DNA of 64,000 nt from Mesonia mobilis DSM 19841 (GTDB lineage: Bacteria; Bacteroidota; Bacteroidia; Flavobacteriales; Flavobacteriaceae), in contig NZ_AUHX01000006.1 of the NCBI RefSeq assembly GCF_000423405.1, positions 62,001 to 126,000 of the forward strand, in the 5' to 3' direction. Of the stretch, positions 8,507 through 15,304 are shown in pieces. The first letter of the stretch is position 1; the number at the start of each line of letters is the position of its first letter. A program made the translations under genes and the position numbers. The notes beneath the pieces are model-generated. The model was not told the origin of the DNA. It saw only the letters and a program-made list of their open reading frames with translations, and did no database searches.

Positions 8507-8540
8507 TAACTTTGGTTCTGTAAAGAGCCAAAGTTTTTTT
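8507..8540 (+). promoter_or_regulatory. -7 box inside a hairpin whose T-run abuts the radical SAM start codon
   Basis: TAACTTTG at 8507-8514 fits TAnnTTTG. The same bases form the left arm of an 11-bp stem (8508-8518 with 8525-8535, one G-T pair) followed by five T residues ending exactly at the ATG at 8541. If transcription starts near 8520 only the right arm is in the mRNA; read-through RNA from upstream would fold the full hairpin and terminate at the start codon. Confidence 0.5.
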
Positions 8541-9614
8541 ATGTCGTTAAAAGATTACATTAAAGGTCGTGGAGCACAACAAAATGTGCATAATAAGTTT
8601 GAATCCTTAAAGCATACAACCGATCCCGAATTTTTAGAGCATTGTCACCAAGAGGGCGAAGAGCCCGACAATTTAAAAACTCGTTTTCAAGAAGTATATC
8701 CGAAAACGATCGTGAATAAAGTTAAAAGTCCCGATGTGGGGATGGAGTATTCGGTCAACCCTTATCAAGGTTGTGAACATGGTTGCATTTATTGTTATGC
8801 CAGAAATTCACACGAATATTGGGGTTACAGCGCCGGATTAGATTTTGAAAAACAAATTTTGGTAAAGAAAAACGCTCCACAATTACTTACTCAAAAACTT
8901 CAACAGAAAAATTGGGAACCTAATACTATTGTTTTTTCAGGTAATACCGATTGTTACCAACCAGCGGAAAAGAAGTTTGAACTCACTAGAAAATGTTTAG
9001 AAGTCATGCTTAATTTTAAACACCCAACCGGCATAATTACCAAAAATAGCTTAATACTTCGGGATTTAGATCTATTAAAAGAATTAGCAAAACTCAATTG
9101 CATTCGAGTTAGTATTTCGATTACTTCTTTAGCTGAAGAAACCCGACGCATTCTAGAACCACGTACTGCAAGTATCAAGCAACGTTTAAAAACGGTAGAA
9201 ACACTAGCAGAAAACGATATTCCTGTTAATGTGATGGTTGCGCCGATCATTCCGTTTATCAACAGTCACGAAATTTTACCGATCGTAAAAGCGGTTACTG
9301 AAGCAGGAGCGTCTTCTGTTGGTTATACAGTGGTTCGTTTAAACGGTGCGATTGCTGAAATTTTTAGCGATTGGATTAAAAAAACATTACCCGATAAGGC
9401 TGAAAGAGTTTTGCATCAAATAGAAGCTTGTCACGGCGGAAATTTAAACGACAGCCGCTTTGGAACGCGAATGAAAGGCGAAGGTGAATTCTCTAAACAA
9501 ATTGCACAACAATTTAAAATAGCAAAAGCAAAGTATCTAAAAAATAAAAAAGTATCCGAAATGGATACTTCTCATTATTTGCAGCTTAAAAATCCGCAGT
9601 ATGAGTTATTCTAA
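8541..9614 (+). CDS. Radical SAM protein, PA0069/spore-photolyase-like family
   Basis: This 357-aa protein carries the radical SAM cluster motif in the stretch NPYQGCEHGCIYCYAR, with C78, C82 and C85 binding the [4Fe-4S] that cleaves S-adenosylmethionine. The sequence type (start KDYIKGRGAQ, then FSGNTDCYQPAE and ITKNSLILRDLDLL) is that of the widespread PA0069/Rv2578c group, related to spore photoproduct lyase but with unknown reaction. The start is supported by the family-typical KGRGAQ N-terminus. The last 4 bases overlap the end of the convergent lipoprotein gene. Confidence 0.88.
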   Translation: MSLKDYIKGRGAQQNVHNKFESLKHTTDPEFLEHCHQEGEEPDNLKTRFQEVYPKTIVNKVKSPDVGMEYSVNPYQGCEHGCIYCYARNSHEYWGYSAGLDFEKQILVKKNAPQLLTQKLQQKNWEPNTIVFSGNTDCYQPAEKKFELTRKCLEVMLNFKHPTGIITKNSLILRDLDLLKELAKLNCIRVSISITSLAEETRRILEPRTASIKQRLKTVETLAENDIPVNVMVAPIIPFINSHEILPIVKAVTEAGASSVGYTVVRLNGAIAEIFSDWIKKTLPDKAERVLHQIEACHGGNLNDSRFGTRMKGEGEFSKQIAQQFKIAKAKYLKNKKVSEMDTSHYLQLKNPQYELF

Positions 9615-10063
9615 TTGCAAGTTACTTTTTTTAGTTTGGTAGTGGTTTCAAAATCAGAACCCGGGTCTAAGCTTACTTTGGCAGCATTTTCAGTCATTCT
9701 AATAATCATAACTTTAGATTGTTCTTGCCCTTCTTGCATGTAGATATATTTAGCTTTAATGGTATTTTTTGCTACTTTTTCTCCTTTAAAAGTTCCTTTA
9801 CGGGCATCTTTTTCTGCAGGAATCCAGTTATATTCACCTTTAATTCCGTCTCTTGTAAATTGTAGGCTTAATTCAGATGTGTCTCTTATATGCTCTTTTT
9901 CTCCGACTACAGCTAGATAGCAAAATTGTTCTAGAACAGTTTTTTTCTTTTCTTCAACCTCAATGGTTTTATTTTCTTTAGCTGAAACCGGTTCTTCTTT
10001 ATCCTCATTCTTGCAAGAAGAAAGAAGCGCAACTGCGATAAAAAGTATAGATAGTTTTTTCAT
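9611..10063 (-). CDS. Small lipoprotein of unknown function
   Basis: This 150-aa protein has a lipoprotein signal with lipobox LLSSC (Cys17), followed by a Lys/Glu-rich linker and a compact domain that ends KLKKVTCN. The domain contains two more cysteines (in QFCYLAV and at the end), which could form a disulfide. No named family is recognised. It is likely anchored in the outer or inner membrane facing the periplasm. It is the last gene of a probable three-gene minus-strand group with the HD hydrolase and the beta-barrel protein. Confidence 0.65.
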   Translation of the reverse strand: MKKLSILFIAVALLSSCKNEDKEEPVSAKENKTIEVEEKKKTVLEQFCYLAVVGEKEHIRDTSELSLQFTRDGIKGEYNWIPAEKDARKGTFKGEKVAKNTIKAKYIYMQEGQEQSKVMIIRMTENAAKVSLDPGSDFETTTKLKKVTCN

Positions 10064-10072
10064 AATGTAAAT

Positions 10073-10729
10073 TTATAAATTAGCATCCCATTCAGCATAA
10101 AACTGTTCAAGAAATTTTTCCATAAATAGATGGCGTTCTTGGGCAATTTGCTTTCCTTTTTGAGTGTTCATTCGGTCTTTTAAGAGTAGAAGCTTTTCGT
10201 AAAAATGATTAATCGTCGGGTTCTCTCCTTTTTTATATTCTTCTTTGGTCATATTTAATTTTGGAGAAATAGCAGGGTCGTAAAGTTTACGATTTTTAAA
10301 GCCTCCGTAATTGAAAGTTCTGGCAATACCAATAGCGCCTAAAGCATCTAAACGGTCGGCATCTTGCACGATAGCTAATTCTTTTGAATGAAATTGTTGT
10401 TGAAAATTACCACCTTTAAAAGAGATATTTTCAATGATATTGATCACGTGCTCGATAGTTGTAGGTTCAACATTTTGCTGTTGAAGAAATTGCTGAGCTT
10501 TCTTTGGACCAACAGTTTCGTCTCCTTGATGAAATTTAGCATCGGCAATATCGTGAAGAAGAGCTCCAAGGGCTACAATCTCAAGATTTACGTCTTCACC
10601 TTCAGCAATAACTAAAGCATTTTTATAAACTCGCTCAATATGAAACCAATCGTGGCCGCCTTCAGCATTTGCTAATTCTTGTTGAACAAAATTTTTTGTT
10701 ACGAGAATAAGTGGAGATTCTTTTATCAA
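10073..10729 (-). CDS. HD-domain phosphohydrolase (YedJ-like)
   Basis: This 218-aa protein has the HD metal-site order: GHDWFHIERV (first His), LLHDIADAKF (HD pair) and QDADRLDALGAIG (second Asp). This matches the YedJ/YpgQ type of small HD nucleotide or phosphate-ester hydrolases. No ATG is available near the N-terminus, so translation should begin at the TTG at 10729, which gives a natural first helix. It lies 14 nt downstream of the beta-barrel gene. Substrate unknown. Confidence 0.82.
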   Translation of the reverse strand: MIKESPLILVTKNFVQQELANAEGGHDWFHIERVYKNALVIAEGEDVNLEIVALGALLHDIADAKFHQGDETVGPKKAQQFLQQQNVEPTTIEHVINIIENISFKGGNFQQQFHSKELAIVQDADRLDALGAIGIARTFNYGGFKNRKLYDPAISPKLNMTKEEYKKGENPTINHFYEKLLLLKDRMNTQKGKQIAQERHLFMEKFLEQFYAEWDANL

Positions 10730-10743
10730 AGTTCAATAATATT

Positions 10744-11343
10744 TTATCTAAACGAGTAACCAACACTTAGCGTTAGCCAGTTTTTCTTTAAATCTTCTTC
10801 TAAGTTTTTACTAATATTCGTGACGCCTAAATTATATTTTAAATTGATATCGATCACTTCAGCAATAATATAACCAACACCAAAGTAAATGCTGGCATCA
10901 AAAGAAGTAAAGTTTTCGCTAAATTCAAAAGTATCGTAAAAAGGATCACTATTATTTGATAAAGGATATTTTCCGAAATAATTTGTTCCTAACTCGCCAC
11001 CCACAAAAGCTTGATATTTATAATCTTTAATATAATGTAAACCTAAAGGAAAGTTGATCGAATGTATCACGAGCGGTTCCTTATAACCATCGATTTTTGC
11101 CCCAATATTATTGTAAGTGGTCCCGTAACGCAAAGAGAAACTGTCACTAATTTCGTTGTAAACAAAAAAGCCAATATAAAAACCTGTTTTTGCTGAATTA
11201 TTTTCTAATCCTGAAATGTTAGATGAAATGCCACCAACCTCAATAGAAGTATAGCAGTCATAGCAAAAATAACCGTAGAATTGAGCATAAGATTGGTAAT
11301 AGATAAATATGGTAAACGTAAGGATGAGTAGTAGTTTTTTCAT
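10744..11343 (-). CDS. Outer-membrane beta-barrel protein
   Basis: This 199-aa protein has a signal peptide (1-20, ending SYAQ) and the alternating pattern of a porin-like eight-stranded barrel, with segments such as FSLRYGTTYNNIGAKI, FGVGYIIAEVIDINLKYNLG and a C-terminal LTLSVGYSFR closing on an aromatic/Arg pair as outer-membrane proteins do. Two cysteines (CYDCY) lie soon after the signal peptide. Specific role unknown. Confidence 0.7.
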   Translation of the reverse strand: MKKLLLILTFTIFIYYQSYAQFYGYFCYDCYTSIEVGGISSNISGLENNSAKTGFYIGFFVYNEISDSFSLRYGTTYNNIGAKIDGYKEPLVIHSINFPLGLHYIKDYKYQAFVGGELGTNYFGKYPLSNNSDPFYDTFEFSENFTSFDASIYFGVGYIIAEVIDINLKYNLGVTNISKNLEEDLKKNWLTLSVGYSFR

Positions 11344-11382
11344 AAAAAGTTATATAATTAGTAGTTAGGTAAAAATGAATAA

Positions 11383-11419
11383 AAAAAACCTGTTTTAAAA
11401 GTTTTAAAACAGGTTTTTT
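11383..11419 (-). terminator. Bidirectional terminator after the acyl-ACP desaturase gene
   Basis: Two perfect 18-base arms (11383-11400 and 11402-11419) surround a single base. The flanking A and T runs make it able to work on either strand; here it lies 25 nt past the stop of the minus-strand desaturase. Confidence 0.85.
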
Positions 11420-11443
11420 AAGATTTTATTAAGAAAAAAAACA

Positions 11444-12436
11444 TTACTTCACCATCGCCGGGTTTACCCATTTAAAGTGCGTGATCTTTTCAGAAATTTT
11501 AATTCGCTGGTTAATACGTTCCATTCTTGCCGGTAAGCTCATGACAAAATCACGAGCTTTTTCAGCCTCATCGGTAAGTCCGGTAATTTTTTCAATATCC
11601 CAACGAACGATAAGTTTTTTCATAATATCGATGTAATCTTGACCGGTGTAAACGCCAATACGTTGTGCGGCATTCGAAAACTCATCAAAAGCATCGCCAA
11701 TACTATCTCCAGATTCTCTTAAGAACATCGCTGGCATTACGATTTTATGCTTCATCATATCTTTAAAAGCGATCATCATTTGGCTTGGGTCAATCGTAAA
11801 GATTTCTTTTACGAAAGTGCTATAAGCGTTGTAATGTCTCATCTCATCACCAGAAATGATCTTACACATTTTCGCTAAAGATTTATTACCGTGTTGTCTT
11901 GCCAATTTAGCGACGCGGTTATGAGAAATGTAAGTCGCTAATTCTTGAAAACTGGTATACACAAAGTTTTTATAAGGATCACGATCAGTACCAATATCAA
12001 AACCATCGTTAATTAAATGCTGAGTCGTACGTTCTACCTCGATCATATTTACACGACCAGAAAGGTAAAGGTATTTATTAAGCACATCACCATGTCGGTT
12101 TTCTTCACCAGTCCAGTAACGTACCCAACGTGACCAGGCCGTTCCGCCATCGTGTTGGTTAATACCTTCTACATCCATCAACCAAGATTCGTAGGTTGGT
12201 AATGCTTCTTCGGTAATGGTATCTCCTACTAAAACTACCCAAAAATCATAAGGTAATTCTTTGGCTAATTCTCTAATTTCAGTGACTTCATCGTAAAAAG
12301 TTTCTTGTTGAGAGTTTGGCAAAAAATCGGTTGGTTGCCAAATTTTTTCAACAGGAATTAAAAATTCATCAATAAAGCCATCAACCTTTGGTTCTAGTTG
12401 CTGCATTACTTCCAATCTCACATTTTTTTCAGGCAT
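11444..12436 (-). CDS. Acyl-ACP desaturase (soluble di-iron, FA_desaturase_2)
   Basis: This 330-aa enzyme is a soluble stearoyl-ACP-type desaturase that places a cis double bond in acyl-ACP chains. The di-iron ligands are visible as EENRH (E112 and H115) and DEMRH (E198 and H201), with further acidic positions near E76 and E165. The length is close to that of the family. It lies 10 nt downstream of plsC in the same direction, so it is probably an operon making and esterifying unsaturated acyl chains. In cold-adapted marine bacteria this would help membrane fluidity. Confidence 0.92.
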   Translation of the reverse strand: MPEKNVRLEVMQQLEPKVDGFIDEFLIPVEKIWQPTDFLPNSQQETFYDEVTEIRELAKELPYDFWVVLVGDTITEEALPTYESWLMDVEGINQHDGGTAWSRWVRYWTGEENRHGDVLNKYLYLSGRVNMIEVERTTQHLINDGFDIGTDRDPYKNFVYTSFQELATYISHNRVAKLARQHGNKSLAKMCKIISGDEMRHYNAYSTFVKEIFTIDPSQMMIAFKDMMKHKIVMPAMFLRESGDSIGDAFDEFSNAAQRIGVYTGQDYIDIMKKLIVRWDIEKITGLTDEAEKARDFVMSLPARMERINQRIKISEKITHFKWVNPAMVK

Positions 12437-12446
12437 AATTTATAGT

Positions 12447-13184
12447 TTATTGATTGATAATATCTTTTATAATTTCTTGTTCTACTTTTTCTATTAAGGT
12501 ATCGGTATCAAATTGATGTACCAAAATAGGATCTTGTACGGTTAGTTTTACGTGTACTCCTAAATTTAACGGAAAAGAGCCAAACTTAACGATTTTCCAA
12601 GAGTTATTTATGGTAATCGGTACAATTACTGCTTTTGGGCAATAACGGAATAACATTTTTAATCCGTTAGGTGAAAATTTTCTCGGCATTCCTGTTTTAC
12701 TTCGTGTGCCTTCCGGAAATATCACCGCCGATCGATTAGTTTCATTTAAATATTCTGCAAAATTTTTAATCGCCGGTAAAGATTGTCGCGGGTTTTTACG
12801 ATCGATTAAAATGGAACCTCCTTTTCTTAAATTGTAAGAAATACTCGGGATGCCCCTTCCTAATTCTTGTTTACTTATAAATTTAGGATGTAACTTTCTT
12901 AGATACCAAATAATTGGCGGGATATCGTACGGACTTTGGTGATTGGCCACAATAATATGCGGAACACCTTCCGGTAAATCGTGCTTATTTTCAAACGTAA
13001 TTCTGGTGCCTAAAATATTTAAACAACGCAGTAAGCATAAGTTAAGGTAATCAACACTTTTTTTATGTGCTTGATAACCGAATACGTTGTAGCAAACCCA
13101 TTGAATAGGATGAAATACAACAAGCGTTAATCCGAAGAAAAAGTAATAAATTACAGAAATGGGGTACGAAATAATCTTCTTCAT
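12447..13184 (-). CDS. plsC: 1-acyl-sn-glycerol-3-phosphate acyltransferase
   Basis: This 245-aa membrane-associated enzyme has the acyltransferase HX4D motif NHQSPYD (H82 and D87) and the glycerol-phosphate binding block FPEGTRSKTG (about 157-166). It acylates lysophosphatidic acid to phosphatidic acid. An N-terminal hydrophobic helix (about 8-30) anchors it. It is the first gene of the pair with the desaturase; a -7 box lies 19 nt upstream. Confidence 0.9.
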   Translation of the reverse strand: MKKIISYPISVIYYFFFGLTLVVFHPIQWVCYNVFGYQAHKKSVDYLNLCLLRCLNILGTRITFENKHDLPEGVPHIIVANHQSPYDIPPIIWYLRKLHPKFISKQELGRGIPSISYNLRKGGSILIDRKNPRQSLPAIKNFAEYLNETNRSAVIFPEGTRSKTGMPRKFSPNGLKMLFRYCPKAVIVPITINNSWKIVKFGSFPLNLGVHVKLTVQDPILVHQFDTDTLIEKVEQEIIKDIINQ

Positions 13185-13203
13185 TCAAAACCAATTGAGA
13201 CGA

Positions 13204-13211
13204 CAAAAGTA
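13204..13211 (-). promoter_or_regulatory. -7 promoter box for plsC and the desaturase
   Basis: Read on the minus strand this is TACTTTTG, fitting TAnnTTTG, 19 nt before the plsC ATG. Confidence 0.5.
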
Positions 13212-13313
13212 GCTTATAAATGGCACTATTCTTAATATTTGCTTCAAAACAAATATGCGTGCATAATAAATTCAACTAGAACGAAAGCTTTACTTACTTG
13301 AAAAACTGAATTA

Positions 13314-13346
13314 TAAAAAAAGCCGCTTCATTAAGAAAGCGGCTTT
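13314..13346 (-). terminator. Terminator after the bacilliredoxin gene
   Basis: A 10-bp GC-containing stem (13319-13328 with 13337-13346) and an 8-nt loop is followed on the minus strand by a T run, 24 nt past the stop. Confidence 0.85.
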
Positions 13347-13369
13347 AAGAAATACTTTTCAGCTAAATT

Positions 13370-13780
13370 TTAGCAGAATTCGTTATAAGCATCACGAAGA
13401 TTTTCAGCAATCATATCAGCCGGTCTACCTTCAATGTGGTGACGCTCTAACATATGTACTAACTCACCATCTTTAAATAATGCCATCGATGGAGAACTTG
13501 GTGGGAATGGTACCATATGCGCTCTCGCTTTATCGGTAGCTTCTTTATCTACACCTGCAAAAACAGTGACTAAATGGTCTGGTTTTTTAGCGTTGTCTAA
13601 AGACATTCTAGCTCCCGGACGAGCGTTTGCCGCTGCACAACCACAAACAGAATTAACAACCACTAAGGTTGTACCTTCTTTAGCGATCGCTTGATCTACG
13701 GCTTCAACATTTTGTAATTCTTCAAAACCTACTGCCGTCAATTCTTCACGCATTGGTTTTACTAAATCTGCTGGATACAT
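13370..13780 (-). CDS. BrxA/BrxB-family bacilliredoxin
   Basis: This 136-aa protein is of the YphP/YqiW family, with the CGC active site in VVNSVCGCAAANARPG (C46 and C48). Bacilliredoxins remove bacillithiol from protein cysteines in Firmicutes; Bacteroidetes also make bacillithiol in many lineages, so the same role is plausible. The length is usual. A TATCTTTG -7 box on the minus strand (13816-13823) lies 35 nt upstream of the ATG, and a strong terminator follows, so it is probably transcribed alone. Confidence 0.9.
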   Translation of the reverse strand: MYPADLVKPMREELTAVGFEELQNVEAVDQAIAKEGTTLVVVNSVCGCAAANARPGARMSLDNAKKPDHLVTVFAGVDKEATDKARAHMVPFPPSSPSMALFKDGELVHMLERHHIEGRPADMIAENLRDAYNEFC

Positions 13781-13815
13781 ATTTTTAAATTTTTTCTGTA
13801 TTAATTTTAAGTGAA

Positions 13816-13823
13816 CAAAGATA
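13816..13823 (-). promoter_or_regulatory. -7 promoter box for the bacilliredoxin gene
   Basis: Minus-strand TATCTTTG fits TAnnTTTG, 35 nt before the ATG. Confidence 0.45.
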
Positions 13824-13969
13824 TTAAATAAGTTATGGCTTTAAGAACTCAGCATCAGTAAGTTTAGCTATAGGCTTATAAATACCTTTTATAAAGTCGA
13901 AAAACTAACTTCAGCATTACAATTAAATCATAAATCTCCCGAAAGTTTACATAGCTAGGCTAAGCTTTT

Positions 13970-13977
13970 TATATTTG
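13970..13977 (+). promoter_or_regulatory. -7 promoter box for the TerB/DnaJ gene
   Basis: TATATTTG fits TAnnTTTG and lies 17 nt before the ATG at 13995. Confidence 0.5.
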
Positions 13978-13994
13978 TAGTTCAATTTAAGTTT

Positions 13995-14756
13995 ATGATT
14001 AAATGGGTACTAGCGGTATTGGGATTAGTTTATATGCGTTTTCCCGGTGCGGTTATAGGTTTTTTGTTAGGTACTTTATTAGAACTGTTTATAAAAAAAG
14101 GCGGGAGTGCACATCGAAATGTGTCTAAAATGTTTGGGCAAGAGCAAGAAGTCACGATGGGAGATTTTGAGCTCAATTTGCTTTCACTTTCTACCATTGT
14201 CGTAAAAGCCGACGGTAAAGTAAGCCAGACCGAGTTAGATTATGTGCGTAGTTATTTTGTAAAAGCTTACGGTAAAGATCGTGCTAACGCCACGTTTAGA
14301 ACCTATAACGATGTGGTAAAGAAAAGGCAGATCGACGCCGGAAGAATTTGCGCTTACCTACATATGCGAACCACTTACGAAGTTCGCCTTCAAATTTTAC
14401 ACTTTTTATTCGGTATTGCGCAGGCAGACGGAAATGTCTCTAGCGGTGAGTTGCAACAACTTGCTAAAATTGCCGGACATTTACGCTTAAGTCAGCGTGA
14501 TTTTGAAAGTATAAAAGCCATGTTTACGATGGCAGGACGACCATCGGGCGATACTTCTTACGCCTATACGATTTTAGAGATCGATAAAAACGTATCAAAT
14601 GCTGAAGTAAAAAAAGCCTATCGAACGATGGTGAAAAAATACCATCCCGATAAGTTGCAACATATGGATAAAGTGCACCAACAAGGAGCGCGAGAAAAGT
14701 TTAATAAAGTGCAAGAAGCTTACGAGCAAATACAAAAAGAACGTGCTTTTTCTTAG
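13995..14756 (+). CDS. TerB/DnaJ-domain membrane protein (DjlA-like)
   Basis: This 253-aa protein has one N-terminal membrane helix (about residues 3-33), a TerB-like helical domain in the middle (LNLLSLSTIVVKADGKVSQ to LQQLAKIAGHL), and a C-terminal J domain of about 65 residues with the HPD tripeptide in KKYHPDK. The layout is that of DjlA, a membrane-anchored DnaJ co-chaperone that calls on DnaK. Its stop codon lies inside the structured repeat that follows. Confidence 0.88.
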   Translation: MIKWVLAVLGLVYMRFPGAVIGFLLGTLLELFIKKGGSAHRNVSKMFGQEQEVTMGDFELNLLSLSTIVVKADGKVSQTELDYVRSYFVKAYGKDRANATFRTYNDVVKKRQIDAGRICAYLHMRTTYEVRLQILHFLFGIAQADGNVSSGELQQLAKIAGHLRLSQRDFESIKAMFTMAGRPSGDTSYAYTILEIDKNVSNAEVKKAYRTMVKKYHPDKLQHMDKVHQQGAREKFNKVQEAYEQIQKERAFS

Positions 14757-14837
14757 GGCGTTCCCTTCGGGCGGGCTTTTCGTTACAATCTTTAGCTCCT
14801 AGCGTCGCTAAAGGATTTTCACTACAATCCCTAACGC
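14755..14837 (+). repeat. Structured intergenic repeat between two convergent genes
   Basis: An 83-base GC-richer block fills the gap between two convergent genes. Its ends are complementary (GCGTT at 14758-14762 and AACGC at 14833-14837). Inside are a CCCTTCGGG mini-hairpin and a CTTTAGC/GCTAAAG hairpin. It looks like a family of flavobacterial intergenic repeats I know from several genomes (ends GGGCGTT and CCCTAACGC), recalled from memory rather than searched. The stop codons of both flanking genes lie in its terminal arms, so it may serve as a two-way transcript end. Confidence 0.65.
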
Positions 14838-15304
14838 GAATATTTTAGAAATTCCAACATTTTATTAGAAGTAAGGTAGCTAAATTTCCTGTCGATCACT
14901 TTAAAATCTTTATTCAATAAAATTAGTGCCGGCAAACTAAAAGCTTCATTTTTTCTACTTGCTAATACTTTAGCGAGCTGATGTGTCGGGTTGCGATGCG
15001 TTTCAATTTCATCATTAATAAATGTTGTTCCGTCAAAAATGATCGTGTCTTTTGTTTCAGCATTCATTTTTACCGCATAAAAATCTTTTGCTAATAATTC
15101 AATAACTTTTTGATCTTTAAACGCGTGACGATCCATTTTTTTGCAATACGCACACCAATCTGCATAGAAATATATTAAAACCGGTTTGGGCTCTTCTTTT
15201 AATTTCAATTCTAACTGTTCAAAATTGAGCCAGTCAATTTTAGTTTGCGCAAAAGCATTTCCGCAGCTAAGTAATAAGAAAATATAAATTAGGAGTTTCA
15301 TCAT
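14831..15304 (-). CDS. Periplasmic thioredoxin-fold protein
   Basis: This 157-aa protein has a signal peptide (residues 1-19, ending AFAQ) and one thioredoxin fold with the active site WCAYCKK (C51 and C54), as in the DsbD C-terminal or thioredoxin_7 group. It should act in the periplasm as a disulfide reductase or isomerase. Its start codon directly follows the stop of the TonB receptor, so the two are one operon, and the receptor's plug carries a CxxC pair, a possible partner. The last codons lie in the structured repeat. Confidence 0.85.
   Translation of the reverse strand: MMKLLIYIFLLLSCGNAFAQTKIDWLNFEQLELKLKEEPKPVLIYFYADWCAYCKKMDRHAFKDQKVIELLAKDFYAVKMNAETKDTIIFDGTTFINDEIETHRNPTHQLAKVLASRKNEAFSLPALILLNKDFKVIDRKFSYLTSNKMLEFLKYSR

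Noticed and set aside
10388-10615. Plus-strand frame of 75 codons within the HD hydrolase gene
   Set aside because: Composition is that of an antisense shadow and no family is matched.
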